DNA of 24,705 nucleotides from Desulfotignum sp. (lineage in GTDB: Bacteria > Desulfobacterota > Desulfobacteria > Desulfobacterales > Desulfobacteraceae): contig JAABSS010000252.1 of NCBI GenBank assembly GCA_011390235.1, positions 1-24,705 of the forward strand. Direction: 5' to 3'. Below, piece by piece: positions 1 through 6,564 of this stretch (the stretch's first letter is position 1; the number at the start of each line of letters is the position of its first letter). The notes below the pieces were generated by a model, which ran no database searches, was not told where the DNA came from, and was given only the letters and a program-made list of their open reading frames with translations. A program made the translations under genes and the position numbers.

Positions 1-939
1 AATCACCACGCCAACGCCAATGCCTGCCGGCAGATTGGCCCTGACAAAACTGCGCATGCCTGTGGCTGCACCAGTGAGGGCCATGATGATGCAGATAAAG
101 GGGAATGCTGCTTTTCCATGCATATCCACCTGATAGGTGGTGGGGTCATATCCTTCGCGTTTAACCTTGTCCACGTATGCTTTGAGTTCAAAAAAGCCCA
201 TTTCCTCGGAAGTCCTGACCAGCTGGTCCAGGTCCCGGGGCACCAGGCCCAGATCAAACAGTTTCATATCTGAAAGCACCACATCATAATCGCCGGTGTC
301 CGGATTATAGGTCTGCTCAACAACATCTTCCAGCAGCCACTGGTCCAGTTCATACCGGCCATGGGCTGCATCAACCCTGGACAAAAGGGTAAAATCATCT
401 GCCATGGTGGTGGCACAGATACCTGCCACTGTCTGCTGAACCGGATCAAAAAAAGGGATATGCACCATGGTGTTTCGGGATTTTATCCAGATATCATTGC
501 GGTTCCTGGAAATCCTGTCCTGTTTGCGCATTTCATACTGGCGGATATGATTGGCTTTTTCCATGGACAGCGGAACCAGAAATTCTCCCATGAAAAACAT
601 CACGCCAACCAGCACCATACTGGCCGCAAGTGCGGGTTTGACCAGAAAATATACAGAAATCCCGGAAGACTTTAGAGCAGTGAGTTCATTGTTTTTGTTC
701 ATCAGCCCGAATACGGTAATGGTGGCCAGCAAAATGGCTGCCGGGGTGAGCTGCACAAACATGAAGGGCAGCTTCAGCAACACATACCAGAAAGCCTGGG
801 CCATGGATATATCGTACTTTAGAAACTTGTCCATGCGAGAAAGATAATCAATGACCACGAACAGCACCAGGATCACGGTCTGAATAATACCAAAAAATTT
901 GGCAAATTCCTTTAGCCAGTATCTATGCAGACATGTCAT
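1..939 (-). CDS. lptG: LptG, LPS export ABC permease (partial, 3' end off window)
   Basis: Inner-membrane permease that, with LptF and the LptB ATPase, extracts lipopolysaccharide from the inner membrane and passes it to the LptC-A-D bridge. Reading the minus strand from the ATG at 939 gives 313 uninterrupted residues running off position 1. The N-terminus (MTCLHRYWLKEFAKFFGI) is followed by a hydrophobic segment, then a TPAAILLATITVFGLMNKN segment and NELTALKSSGIS, which is the typical LptF/LptG pattern before the periplasmic domain. The last readable residues lie in the C-terminal membrane part, so roughly 50 residues are missing by family length. An in-frame stop just upstream makes this ATG the first possible one. 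It overlaps the end of lptF by 17 nt, so the two are co-transcribed and probably translationally coupled. Confidence 0.9.
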   Translation of the reverse strand, partial: MTCLHRYWLKEFAKFFGIIQTVILVLFVVIDYLSRMDKFLKYDISMAQAFWYVLLKLPFMFVQLTPAAILLATITVFGLMNKNNELTALKSSGISVYFLVKPALAASMVLVGVMFFMGEFLVPLSMEKANHIRQYEMRKQDRISRNRNDIWIKSRNTMVHIPFFDPVQQTVAGICATTMADDFTLLSRVDAAHGRYELDQWLLEDVVEQTYNPDTGDYDVVLSDMKLFDLGLVPRDLDQLVRTSEEMGFFELKAYVDKVKREGYDPTTYQVDMHGKAAFPFICIIMALTGAATGMRSFVRANLPAGIGVGVVI

Positions 940-2122
940 GGTGCATCATTTTCCCAAAACGGTTTTGCATCCGCAAAATCACCCTGGATACAACCACAGG
1001 CATCTTTACAGGCTTTTCCCGGGCATTGCGCTTAAGCAGGTAAACACCGGCAGCACCCATAATCAGATTGGGCAGCCACATGCCCAGAACAGGGGGGAAA
1101 TACCCTGTTTTCCCGGCCGACCACCCGGCTGCCAGAAAAAAATAATAGACCAGCAAAAAGAACACCCCCATACCAAAGCCGGAAGACCTGCGCAAAGAAA
1201 GAGACTGAACCCCGAGGGGAAAGGCCAGAAGTCCCATGGCCAGACAGGCAAAGGGAACGGAAAATTTTTCATGCAGCACCATCAAAGCCTCACTCATCTC
1301 GGCATTGTCCCGGGTGCCGGTGCGAATAAACCCGATGAGATCTCCCAGGTTTTGTTCATCCAGATCCTTTCTGATTCTGCCCGTTCCCTGGTGCATGGCA
1401 GCCAGATCGATATTGATATCATAATTGCCGAAATGGATGGTGGAAACCGCTTTATCCCCCACATCCACCTGGTTGATCATTCCGTCATACAGGCGTATGG
1501 TATACATATTGTCATTTTGCGAATGGATCAACCTGCCCCGGGGGGCCACAGATATCCGGGTCATTCCCTGAACAGTCCGGTCTTCAATAAAAACATCGGT
1601 AAGGTCCTTTGTTTTCATGTCCACCTGGGAAACATACATCATGATATCTTTGAGATGAGAATTGAACTGCCGTTCCTGGAGTGCCAGATCAATACTCGAA
1701 CGGGCCATTTCAATGGTTTTATGTTTAATGGACAATTTGCCCCAGGCAACACCGAATATGGTTATCCACAGGGTGAGCACAGTTCCCAGAAGGCAGAAAA
1801 CCAGCACCGGAGGCAGCAGCCGGTACAGGGACAGGCCAGCCCCTTTCAAGGCCACAATTTCATTTTCACCGGACATGCGCATGAATGTAAGGAGCACGGA
1901 AATCATTACAGACATGGGAATGGTGAACTCCAGAAAGCGGGGCAGGGTATAGACAACCATCATGAGAATTGCGGTAATGTCCGCATTATAGTTTACCACC
2001 AGATTGGTAATATCCGGGATCCGGGTCATCAGAAAGACAAAAGTCAGAAAAAAAAGGCTGATGCCAAAAGGCGGCAGAAATTCTTTAAAGATATATCGGT
2101 GTATTATATTTACAGGTATCAT
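923..2122 (-). CDS. lptF: LptF, LPS export ABC permease
   Basis: Partner permease of LptG in the LptB2FG lipopolysaccharide exporter. The 399-residue protein has the family layout: three N-terminal membrane segments (about residues 16-110), the motif MSGENEIVALKGAGLSLYRL near the second, a periplasmic domain of about 170 residues, and three C-terminal membrane segments beginning near KFSVPFACLAMGLLAFPLG. The start was set at the ATG at 2122 (MIPVNIIHRYIFKEF), which matches the short cytoplasmic lead seen in LptF. An ATG at 2167 would add 15 residues without family support. No good Shine-Dalgarno lies before 2122, and a good -35 box falls between the two candidates. The gene is divergent from the thiamine pyrophosphokinase gene. 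Confidence 0.92.
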   Translation of the reverse strand: MIPVNIIHRYIFKEFLPPFGISLFFLTFVFLMTRIPDITNLVVNYNADITAILMMVVYTLPRFLEFTIPMSVMISVLLTFMRMSGENEIVALKGAGLSLYRLLPPVLVFCLLGTVLTLWITIFGVAWGKLSIKHKTIEMARSSIDLALQERQFNSHLKDIMMYVSQVDMKTKDLTDVFIEDRTVQGMTRISVAPRGRLIHSQNDNMYTIRLYDGMINQVDVGDKAVSTIHFGNYDINIDLAAMHQGTGRIRKDLDEQNLGDLIGFIRTGTRDNAEMSEALMVLHEKFSVPFACLAMGLLAFPLGVQSLSLRRSSGFGMGVFFLLVYYFFLAAGWSAGKTGYFPPVLGMWLPNLIMGAAGVYLLKRNAREKPVKMPVVVSRVILRMQNRFGKMMHHDMSA

Positions 2123-2131
2123 TTTTGATGA

Positions 2132-2160
2132 AAAATATAAGCTTGCATCCAAAGTGTCAA
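2132..2160 (-). promoter_or_regulatory. Candidate sigma70 promoter for lptFG
   Basis: On the minus strand a perfect TTGACA (2155-2160) is followed after 17 nt by TATTTT (2132-2137), or after 15 nt by TATATT (2134-2139). The predicted transcription start, near 2125, is almost at the lptF ATG (2122). The message would then be leaderless or nearly so, or the true promoter lies elsewhere. Inferred from sequence only. Confidence 0.4.
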
Positions 2161-2214
2161 GGCACAAAACAAATACCGGTTTTCACCCCTGCTGTTTCGT
2201 GATAAAAAGAAGCC

Positions 2215-2907
2215 ATGAAATGCATCATCATTGCCGGCGGATCCCTGAATACCGGCGAAACCATACGCGACAGCAGTCAGGCTCCGGCCATGGACTGGAA
2301 AACAGGCTGGAAGCAGCGCCTTGATCACCTTCTGGCGACAGCAGACCTGATCATTGCTGCAGACAGCGGCGCCGGCCATCTGATGAAACTGAAACTTCTG
2401 CCCCACATCATCATCGGGGATCTGGATTCCATCGATCCCTCTGTCCTGCATTTTTTTAAAGAAAAAGGGGTAAAAGTCCTTACGTATCCTGCCCGCAAAA
2501 ACCAGACCGATACACAATTATGCATGGTCCACGCCCTGGAACAAGGGGCGGATGACATCACATTTCTGGCTGCTGCCGGCACACGGCTCGACCACACCCT
2601 GGCCAATATTTTCCTGCTGGCAAACCTTGCAGATGCCGGCATCCAGGCCAGACTCGTGGATGCCCGGAATGAAATTCATCTGGTGAAGGACCGGCTGGAA
2701 CTTGCGGGAAACCCCGGTGATCTGCTTTCCCTTATCCCGGTATCCCGTAAGGTGGAAGGGGTTACCCTTCAGGGACTTGCCTACCCCCTTGAGAACCACA
2801 CCCTTTTCAGAGGCAGTTCCCTGGGAATAAGCAATTGTTTTAAAGAAAAAAAAGCGGTAATATCCGTTCGCTCAGGAACCCTCATCGCTGCCAGGGCAGC
2901 GGACTGA
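2215..2907 (+). CDS. thiN: Thiamine pyrophosphokinase
   Basis: Transfers pyrophosphate from ATP to thiamine to make thiamine diphosphate in the cytoplasm. The 230-residue length is normal for bacterial enzymes. Family motifs are in order: IIIAGGS at 4-10, AADSGA at 48-53, GDLDSI at 68-73 (metal and pyrophosphate binding), the QTD motif near 97-99, and GTRLDHTLANI in the middle, followed by a C-terminal beta-rich thiamine-binding part (SLGISN). The gene stands alone on the plus strand between two minus-strand genes; no thiamine riboswitch was seen in the 90-nt upstream gap. A weak purine run (AAGAAG) precedes the ATG. The gene ends 21 nt from the convergent lipoprotein gene, with no evident hairpin in the gap. 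Confidence 0.9.
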   Translation: MKCIIIAGGSLNTGETIRDSSQAPAMDWKTGWKQRLDHLLATADLIIAADSGAGHLMKLKLLPHIIIGDLDSIDPSVLHFFKEKGVKVLTYPARKNQTDTQLCMVHALEQGADDITFLAAAGTRLDHTLANIFLLANLADAGIQARLVDARNEIHLVKDRLELAGNPGDLLSLIPVSRKVEGVTLQGLAYPLENHTLFRGSSLGISNCFKEKKAVISVRSGTLIAARAAD

Positions 2908-2928
2908 GCACACTGGCCATGGGCTTTT

Positions 2929-3795
2929 TCAGTCATTGTCCGATGCTGTGTCCTGCTGTTGTGGTTCTCCTTCACCCGGAGCGGCACCGCCATTTTTTTC
3001 TGCACCCATGGTATATGCGATCATAAATTCCTCCACCTTTTCCACTGAGGTGGAAACAATTACACGTTTGATGTTGATATCTTCAATAACATCCTGCATA
3101 TAGGGATTGAGCACTTGCTTCAGGCGGGTTTTCTGGGCCTTTACCTTGTCAAAATCCTCAACATCACTGTGTATAAGAGAACTGAGAAACAAAATAGCCG
3201 CTTCTTTGGCTCTGGGATGAAACCGGGGGATATTCTGGCCAGGCATCAATTCCTTGAGGACCAGTTCCATGCTCAGGCAAAGATAGCGGTCAGGTGAACC
3301 TGAACTGATTTTGTTCAAATTCACCGCAATAGGAGGCATGGGGATTGTCACTGAGGTGTTTTCAGGCTTTTCACCTGGTTTGCGGGCACCGGTCTTTTTC
3401 CATTCCGCCACCCGTCCGGTTTCTTCCTGCAGCAGCATGCGCTGGTCGGTAAGTTCCACAATGTCAAACACATAGGTGTGATTTCTGGCCCATACATTTT
3501 CAATGGTGGATTCCATGACAGTAAAAATCAACTGCCCATCCTGCAGGTGCCAGGTCCCTTCTGCATCACCTTTGCTGGAAACAATTTTGGATGTCACATC
3601 AGCAATGCGCACCGAAGATTGCCAGATTCCCTTGGGATTGATGATCAGCAGAATATAGGCCCGGTTCCGAAACTGGGTCCAGTTGCCAAGCACCATTTCT
3701 TTGTCTGATGCGTCTTTACCGCCGCAGCCGGCCATATAAACAAACATGACGGCCAAAAAGAAGGCCGTCAGCATTTTCCACACGTATCGCGTCAT
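2929..3795 (-). CDS. Lipoprotein with FliL-like C-terminal domain
   Basis: Predicted lipid-anchored envelope protein of 288 residues, function unknown. From the ATG at 3795 the N-terminus is MTRYVWKMLTAFFLAVMFVY followed by MAGC, a signal peptide with lipidation at Cys24; upstream ATGs (up to 3864) would bury this signal. Residues about 30-130 look like a small beta-rich lipocalin-like domain (GNWTQFRNRAYILLI, GTWHLQDGQLIFTV). Residues about 155-260 match the FliL pattern: PIAVNLNKI, RYLCLSMELVL, a helical KEAAILFLSSLIHSDVEDF segment, then VEDINIKRVIVSTSVEKV. A polar Gly/Gln/Asp tail ends the protein. FliL normally acts at the flagellar stator, but no flagellar gene is nearby and the usual transmembrane anchor is replaced by a lipoprotein signal. 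The FliL similarity was judged by eye. Confidence 0.7.
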   Translation of the reverse strand: MTRYVWKMLTAFFLAVMFVYMAGCGGKDASDKEMVLGNWTQFRNRAYILLIINPKGIWQSSVRIADVTSKIVSSKGDAEGTWHLQDGQLIFTVMESTIENVWARNHTYVFDIVELTDQRMLLQEETGRVAEWKKTGARKPGEKPENTSVTIPMPPIAVNLNKISSGSPDRYLCLSMELVLKELMPGQNIPRFHPRAKEAAILFLSSLIHSDVEDFDKVKAQKTRLKQVLNPYMQDVIEDINIKRVIVSTSVEKVEEFMIAYTMGAEKNGGAAPGEGEPQQQDTASDND

Positions 3796-3910
3796 CAGAG
3801 AAACCCAACCATTACCAAATTTTTGCAGATATTCATTAATCAAGGCTATCATGAAGCCCGGCACGGGTCAATAAAGCACATCTGAAATTTTCATCTTAGG
3901 CCCCATAAAC

Positions 3911-3951
3911 GAAAAAAGGCGCCCCCCATAAATTCAGGGACACCTTTTTTT
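3911..3951 (-). terminator. Rho-independent terminator of the HesB-like gene
   Basis: On the minus strand an A-run is followed by GGTGTCCC, a loop of about 9 nt, then GGGGCGCC and a run of T. The stem is 8 bp with two G-U wobbles on the minus strand, which become mismatches on the plus strand. It therefore works best for minus-strand transcripts, about 25 nt after the end of the HesB-like gene. Flanking A and T runs can extend the stem. Confidence 0.75.
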
Positions 3952-3973
3952 AAAAAAAAATCAGTACTGGCAA

Positions 3974-4291
3974 TCAGTCTCCGCAGGAGCCGCCGGAACC
4001 GCAGCTGCCGCAGCCAGATGCTCCCAGGTCCATATTGGAATCCAGGTTAAACCCCATACCTGTAAAATCAACCTTAATACGTTCAGCCTGCTGCATAAAG
4101 TCTTTGTCCACAACAAATCTGTGTCCATTTACATCAAAGGTATCATCCGAGTCTTTAGGCTCATCCAGAGCCATGGCAAGAGATGGTCCCCCTCATCCGC
4201 CGGAATTGAGAAAAATCCGGATAGGAGTGGGTTCCTTTCCCTGGAAATACTCGTCAATCTGCGCTTTGGCAGAATCTGTCAGTTCAATCAT
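3974..4291 (-). CDS. HesB/IscA-like selenoprotein (in-frame UGA read as Sec33)
   Basis: Member of the HesB/IscA/ErpA family, whose A-type proteins carry or transfer Fe-S clusters. Read from the ATG at 4291, behind an AAGGAG Shine-Dalgarno 9 nt upstream, the frame gives MIELTDSAKAQIDEYF, then IRIFLNSGG, then UGA at 4195-4193, then GGPSLAMALDEPKDSDDTF through to GMGFNLD and a Cys/Gly-rich end (GCGSCGSGGSCGD). In IscA proteins the motif is GGCSG, so the UGA sits exactly at the first conserved ligand cysteine. The product would be 105 residues, a normal family size. Good coding quality on both sides, a hairpin at SECIS distance, a strong promoter and a terminator all argue against a pseudogene. 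HesB-like selenoproteins are a known family. The final stop is also UGA. Automatic callers would start at the ATG at 4174 and lose the first 40 residues. Confidence 0.85.
4158..4172 (-). promoter_or_regulatory. Candidate bacterial SECIS hairpin
   Basis: On the minus-strand mRNA, GGCUC-UGGAU-GAGCC forms a perfect 5-bp stem with a 5-nt loop whose second base is G. The loop begins 25 nt after the UGA at 4195-4193. Known bacterial SECIS elements have a small apical loop with a G among its first two bases, about 16-37 nt after the UGA. A weak outer pairing (CAUC with GAUG) may extend it. This would recruit SelB with Sec-tRNA. The folding was done by eye. Confidence 0.65.
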
Positions 4292-4318
4292 TTGTAAACT
4301 CTCCTTATGGTTTATTCG

Positions 4319-4341
4319 ATTCAGGTAAAATCTGCCTGAAT
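4319..4341. promoter_or_regulatory. Palindrome at the predicted start of the HesB-like transcript
   Basis: Perfect 7-bp inverted repeat ATTCAGG-N9-CCTGAAT just downstream of the -10 box of the HesB-like promoter. Its size and position suit a repressor operator or a small leader hairpin. The binding protein is unknown. Confidence 0.4.
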
Positions 4342-4347
4342 ACAATC

Positions 4348-4376
4348 ATTTTAACCACGGCCCCTGTGCATGTCAA
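4348..4376 (-). promoter_or_regulatory. Sigma70-type promoter of the HesB-like selenoprotein gene
   Basis: Minus strand: perfect TTGACA (4371-4376), a 17-nt spacer, then TAAAAT (4348-4353, five of six consensus bases). The predicted start near 4341 leaves a leader of about 50 nt containing the AAGGAG ribosome site. This is the strongest promoter match in the window. Confidence 0.65.
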
Positions 4377-4429
4377 TGTCACGGGTTCTGTTTTTCCCAT
4401 AATTTTGCAAAATTAACGGATGGAATGCA

Positions 4430-4457
4430 TTGCCAACCAGCCATGATTTATTATAGC
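4430..4457 (+). promoter_or_regulatory. Weak candidate promoter of the U32-like/galE operon
   Basis: TTGCCA (4430-4435), a 16-nt spacer, then TATAGC (4452-4457). The predicted start is about 4464, practically at the ATG at 4466, which fits the lack of a ribosome site but would imply a leaderless message. Weak evidence. Confidence 0.3.
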
Positions 4458-4465
4458 ATAACCCT

Positions 4466-5530
4466 ATGCAATTATCTGTACCTTTTATACCGGACACTGC
4501 CTATGCAGAAAGCCTGGCACAAAAAAAAGCTGACCTGGCATCTGTGTATTTCGGCCTTCCTTCCAGACCGGCTGCAGATGCCCGGGTGCAACGCAGTACA
4601 GGGGATTCTTTTTTGTTTGCAAAAATCCTGAACCGGGTGGCTGGTATTAAAGCATATTGCCTGCTTAATTCCCGATTTATCCGGCCGGATTTGTATCTGG
4701 ATGATATTTTTTTATACCATACGCTGGACACCCTCCGGAAACTGGATGAGACTATCGGTATCCAGGGTATTGTTTTTTCAGACCTGTATTTTCTAAACGC
4801 CCTCTCCAGAACCGGCCATAAACTGATTCCAGAACTGGAGGCTGTCCCGGGCATCAACATGATGATCGACAATGCGCCCAAAGCTTTTTTTCTTCTGGAG
4901 GCCATTGAGAAAACCCGATTCAGGCTGCCGGGAAAACTGGTTCTGGACCGATCTTTAAACCGGGATTTTCACTGCCTTGAAAAAACGGTCCAGGGCATCA
5001 GACAGGCATATCCCCAAATGGGCATTGAACTGATGGCCAATGAAGGCTGCCTGCTTCATTGTCCTTTTAAACTTACCCATGATGCCCAGATTTCCCTGTC
5101 CAACACCGGCCTGGTCCAGGAGCAAACCCACCGGATCAGCCGCACCCTCGGGTGTCACGACACCTTTTTTCACCATCCCCACCTGTTTTTAAGCGTGCCC
5201 TTTATCCGGCCCGAAGACATGAAAGCCTATGCCGGTCTTGCCGACACCATCAAGATCAGCGGCAGAACCCTGGGCCCGGATTTTCTGCGCAAAGTAATTG
5301 AAGCCTATATCCGAAGATCTTTTGACGGCAATCTGCTGGAACTTATGGATGCCACCCGTTTTCTGGCTGACTTTTATTATATTGACAACAAAAAACTGGA
5401 TCCGGATTTTTTAAATACCCTTGCAAATTGTGACAAATTTTGCAAAACATGCGGGATATGCCAGGATCTGTTCATGCATACAGCCCGAAAAAAGACCATA
5501 ACCTTAAAGCCATACAAGGACATGCAATGA
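4466..5530 (+). CDS. Peptidase U32-like cysteine-rich protein (putative Fe-S)
   Basis: A 354-residue cytoplasmic protein resembling the TIM-barrel peptidase U32 family, which includes RNA- and ubiquinone-hydroxylation factors that bind a 4Fe-4S cluster. Supporting features are the segment NEGCLLHCPFKLTH (near 204-217), similar to the NEGC-x3-CP motif of U32 relatives, the barrel-like IQGIVFSDLYFLNAL and GKLVLDRSLN strands, and DTIKISGRTLGPDFLRKVI near the end. The C-terminus has four close cysteines (NCDKFCKTCGICQDLF) that look like metal or cluster ligands. The classical protease motif was not recognised, so proteolysis should not be assumed. The ATG at 4466 has no Shine-Dalgarno, and a weak promoter just upstream suggests a very short leader. 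The stop overlaps the galE start (ATGA), so the three genes form one operon. Confidence 0.6.
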   Translation: MQLSVPFIPDTAYAESLAQKKADLASVYFGLPSRPAADARVQRSTGDSFLFAKILNRVAGIKAYCLLNSRFIRPDLYLDDIFLYHTLDTLRKLDETIGIQGIVFSDLYFLNALSRTGHKLIPELEAVPGINMMIDNAPKAFFLLEAIEKTRFRLPGKLVLDRSLNRDFHCLEKTVQGIRQAYPQMGIELMANEGCLLHCPFKLTHDAQISLSNTGLVQEQTHRISRTLGCHDTFFHHPHLFLSVPFIRPEDMKAYAGLADTIKISGRTLGPDFLRKVIEAYIRRSFDGNLLELMDATRFLADFYYIDNKKLDPDFLNTLANCDKFCKTCGICQDLFMHTARKKTITLKPYKDMQ

Positions 5531-6564
5531 AAATACTTGTCACCGGTGGTGCCGGATATATCGGCAGCCATACCTGCGTGGAACTGTTACAGGAAGGATA
5601 TGATGTGGCAGTGCTGGACAATTTATGCAACAGTTCAAAAGAATCTTTGCACCGGGTGGAAAAGATCACTGGAAAATCTCTGGATTTTTTCCAGGCAGAT
5701 CTGCTGGACAAAGCGGCGGTAACCCATATTCTTTCCCAATACCGTGCTGATGCAGTGATCCATTTTGCAGGCCTCAAGGCTGTGGGTGAATCCGTGACCA
5801 TGCCATTGACCTATTTTCACAACAACATCACAGGGACCCTCAACCTGTTGTCTGTAATGGCACAGACAGGCCCGAAAAATATTGTATTTTCATCTTCTGC
5901 AACCGTATATGGGGAGCCTGCAAGCCTTCCCATTACAGAGGATTTTCCTTTGTCTGCCACAAACCCCTACGGCAGAACCAAACTGATGATTGAAGAAATT
6001 CTTACGGATCTTTTTCAATCAGACCCGGAATGGAATATTGCCCTGCTGCGGTATTTCAACCCGGTGGGGGCACATGCCAGCGGCCTGATCGGGGAAGATC
6101 CCCAGGGCATTCCCAACAACCTGGTGCCCTATATATCCCGGGTGGCCATAGGATCTCTGGACCGGCTCCAGGTGTTTGGCAATGATTATGACACCCCGGA
6201 CGGAACAGGGGTCCGGGACTTCATCCATGTGACCGACCTGGCATGCGGGCATATCAAAACCCTTCCAAAACTTTTCTCCAATCCCGGGATCGTTACCTAC
6301 AATCTGGGAACAGGCAGGGGGTTTTCCGTACTTGAAATGGTAAAAGGATTCCAGCGGGCCTGCAGCCGGGCCATCCCCTATGACATTGTTCCCAGAAGAC
6401 CCGGAGATATTGCCGCCTGCTGGGCAGATCCCACCAAAGCCAAAAAAGAGCTGGGTTGGGAAGCGGTGAAGACCCTGGATGATATGTGCAAAGATACCTG
6501 GAACTGGCAGAAAAACAATCCCCGGGGATATGCAGACCTGATATCCTGGATCACCGACCAATGA
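5527..6564 (+). CDS. galE: UDP-glucose 4-epimerase
   Basis: Interconverts UDP-glucose and UDP-galactose (or the N-acetyl forms), supplying sugars for LPS and other surface glycans. The 345-residue protein is an extended short-chain dehydrogenase: the NAD-binding GGAGYIGSH lies at 7-15, catalytic Ser124 in SSSATVYGE and the Tyr148-x3-Lys152 pair in NPYGRTK, matching E. coli GalE spacing within one residue. The substrate-binding part includes LLRYFNPVGAH and GTGVRDFIHVTDLA. The start at 5527 was chosen because M-K-I-L-V-T begins the Rossmann fold, AAGGA precedes it by about 7 nt, and it overlaps the upstream stop as ATGA. An in-frame ATG at 5440 would add 29 residues lying inside the upstream gene. 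Confidence 0.93.
   Translation: MKILVTGGAGYIGSHTCVELLQEGYDVAVLDNLCNSSKESLHRVEKITGKSLDFFQADLLDKAAVTHILSQYRADAVIHFAGLKAVGESVTMPLTYFHNNITGTLNLLSVMAQTGPKNIVFSSSATVYGEPASLPITEDFPLSATNPYGRTKLMIEEILTDLFQSDPEWNIALLRYFNPVGAHASGLIGEDPQGIPNNLVPYISRVAIGSLDRLQVFGNDYDTPDGTGVRDFIHVTDLACGHIKTLPKLFSNPGIVTYNLGTGRGFSVLEMVKGFQRACSRAIPYDIVPRRPGDIAACWADPTKAKKELGWEAVKTLDDMCKDTWNWQKNNPRGYADLISWITDQ

Noticed and set aside
899..2128. A 409-codon plus-strand open frame antisense to lptF
   Set aside because: Its product is rich in His, Gln and Gly with no recognisable domain, and the minus-strand frame is an unmistakable LptF. It is a shadow of lptF codon usage.
2908..2928. Bidirectional terminator between the convergent thiamine pyrophosphokinase and lipoprotein genes
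   Set aside because: No stem with a T-run could be found in or near the 21-nt gap.
3974..4174. A 66-residue stand-alone Cys/Gly-rich protein starting at 4174
   Set aside because: It is the 3' part of the HesB-like gene. Family homology continues upstream through the UGA to an ATG with a good ribosome site.
4193..4195. Nonsense mutation or pseudogene in the HesB-like gene
   Set aside because: The UGA sits precisely at a catalytic-type cysteine position, with intact coding on both sides and a SECIS-like hairpin; a random stop would be unlikely to fall there.
5440..5526. Longer start for GalE
   Set aside because: The extra residues precede the Rossmann strand and overlap the upstream coding region; the ATG at 5527 has a ribosome site and an ATGA overlap.
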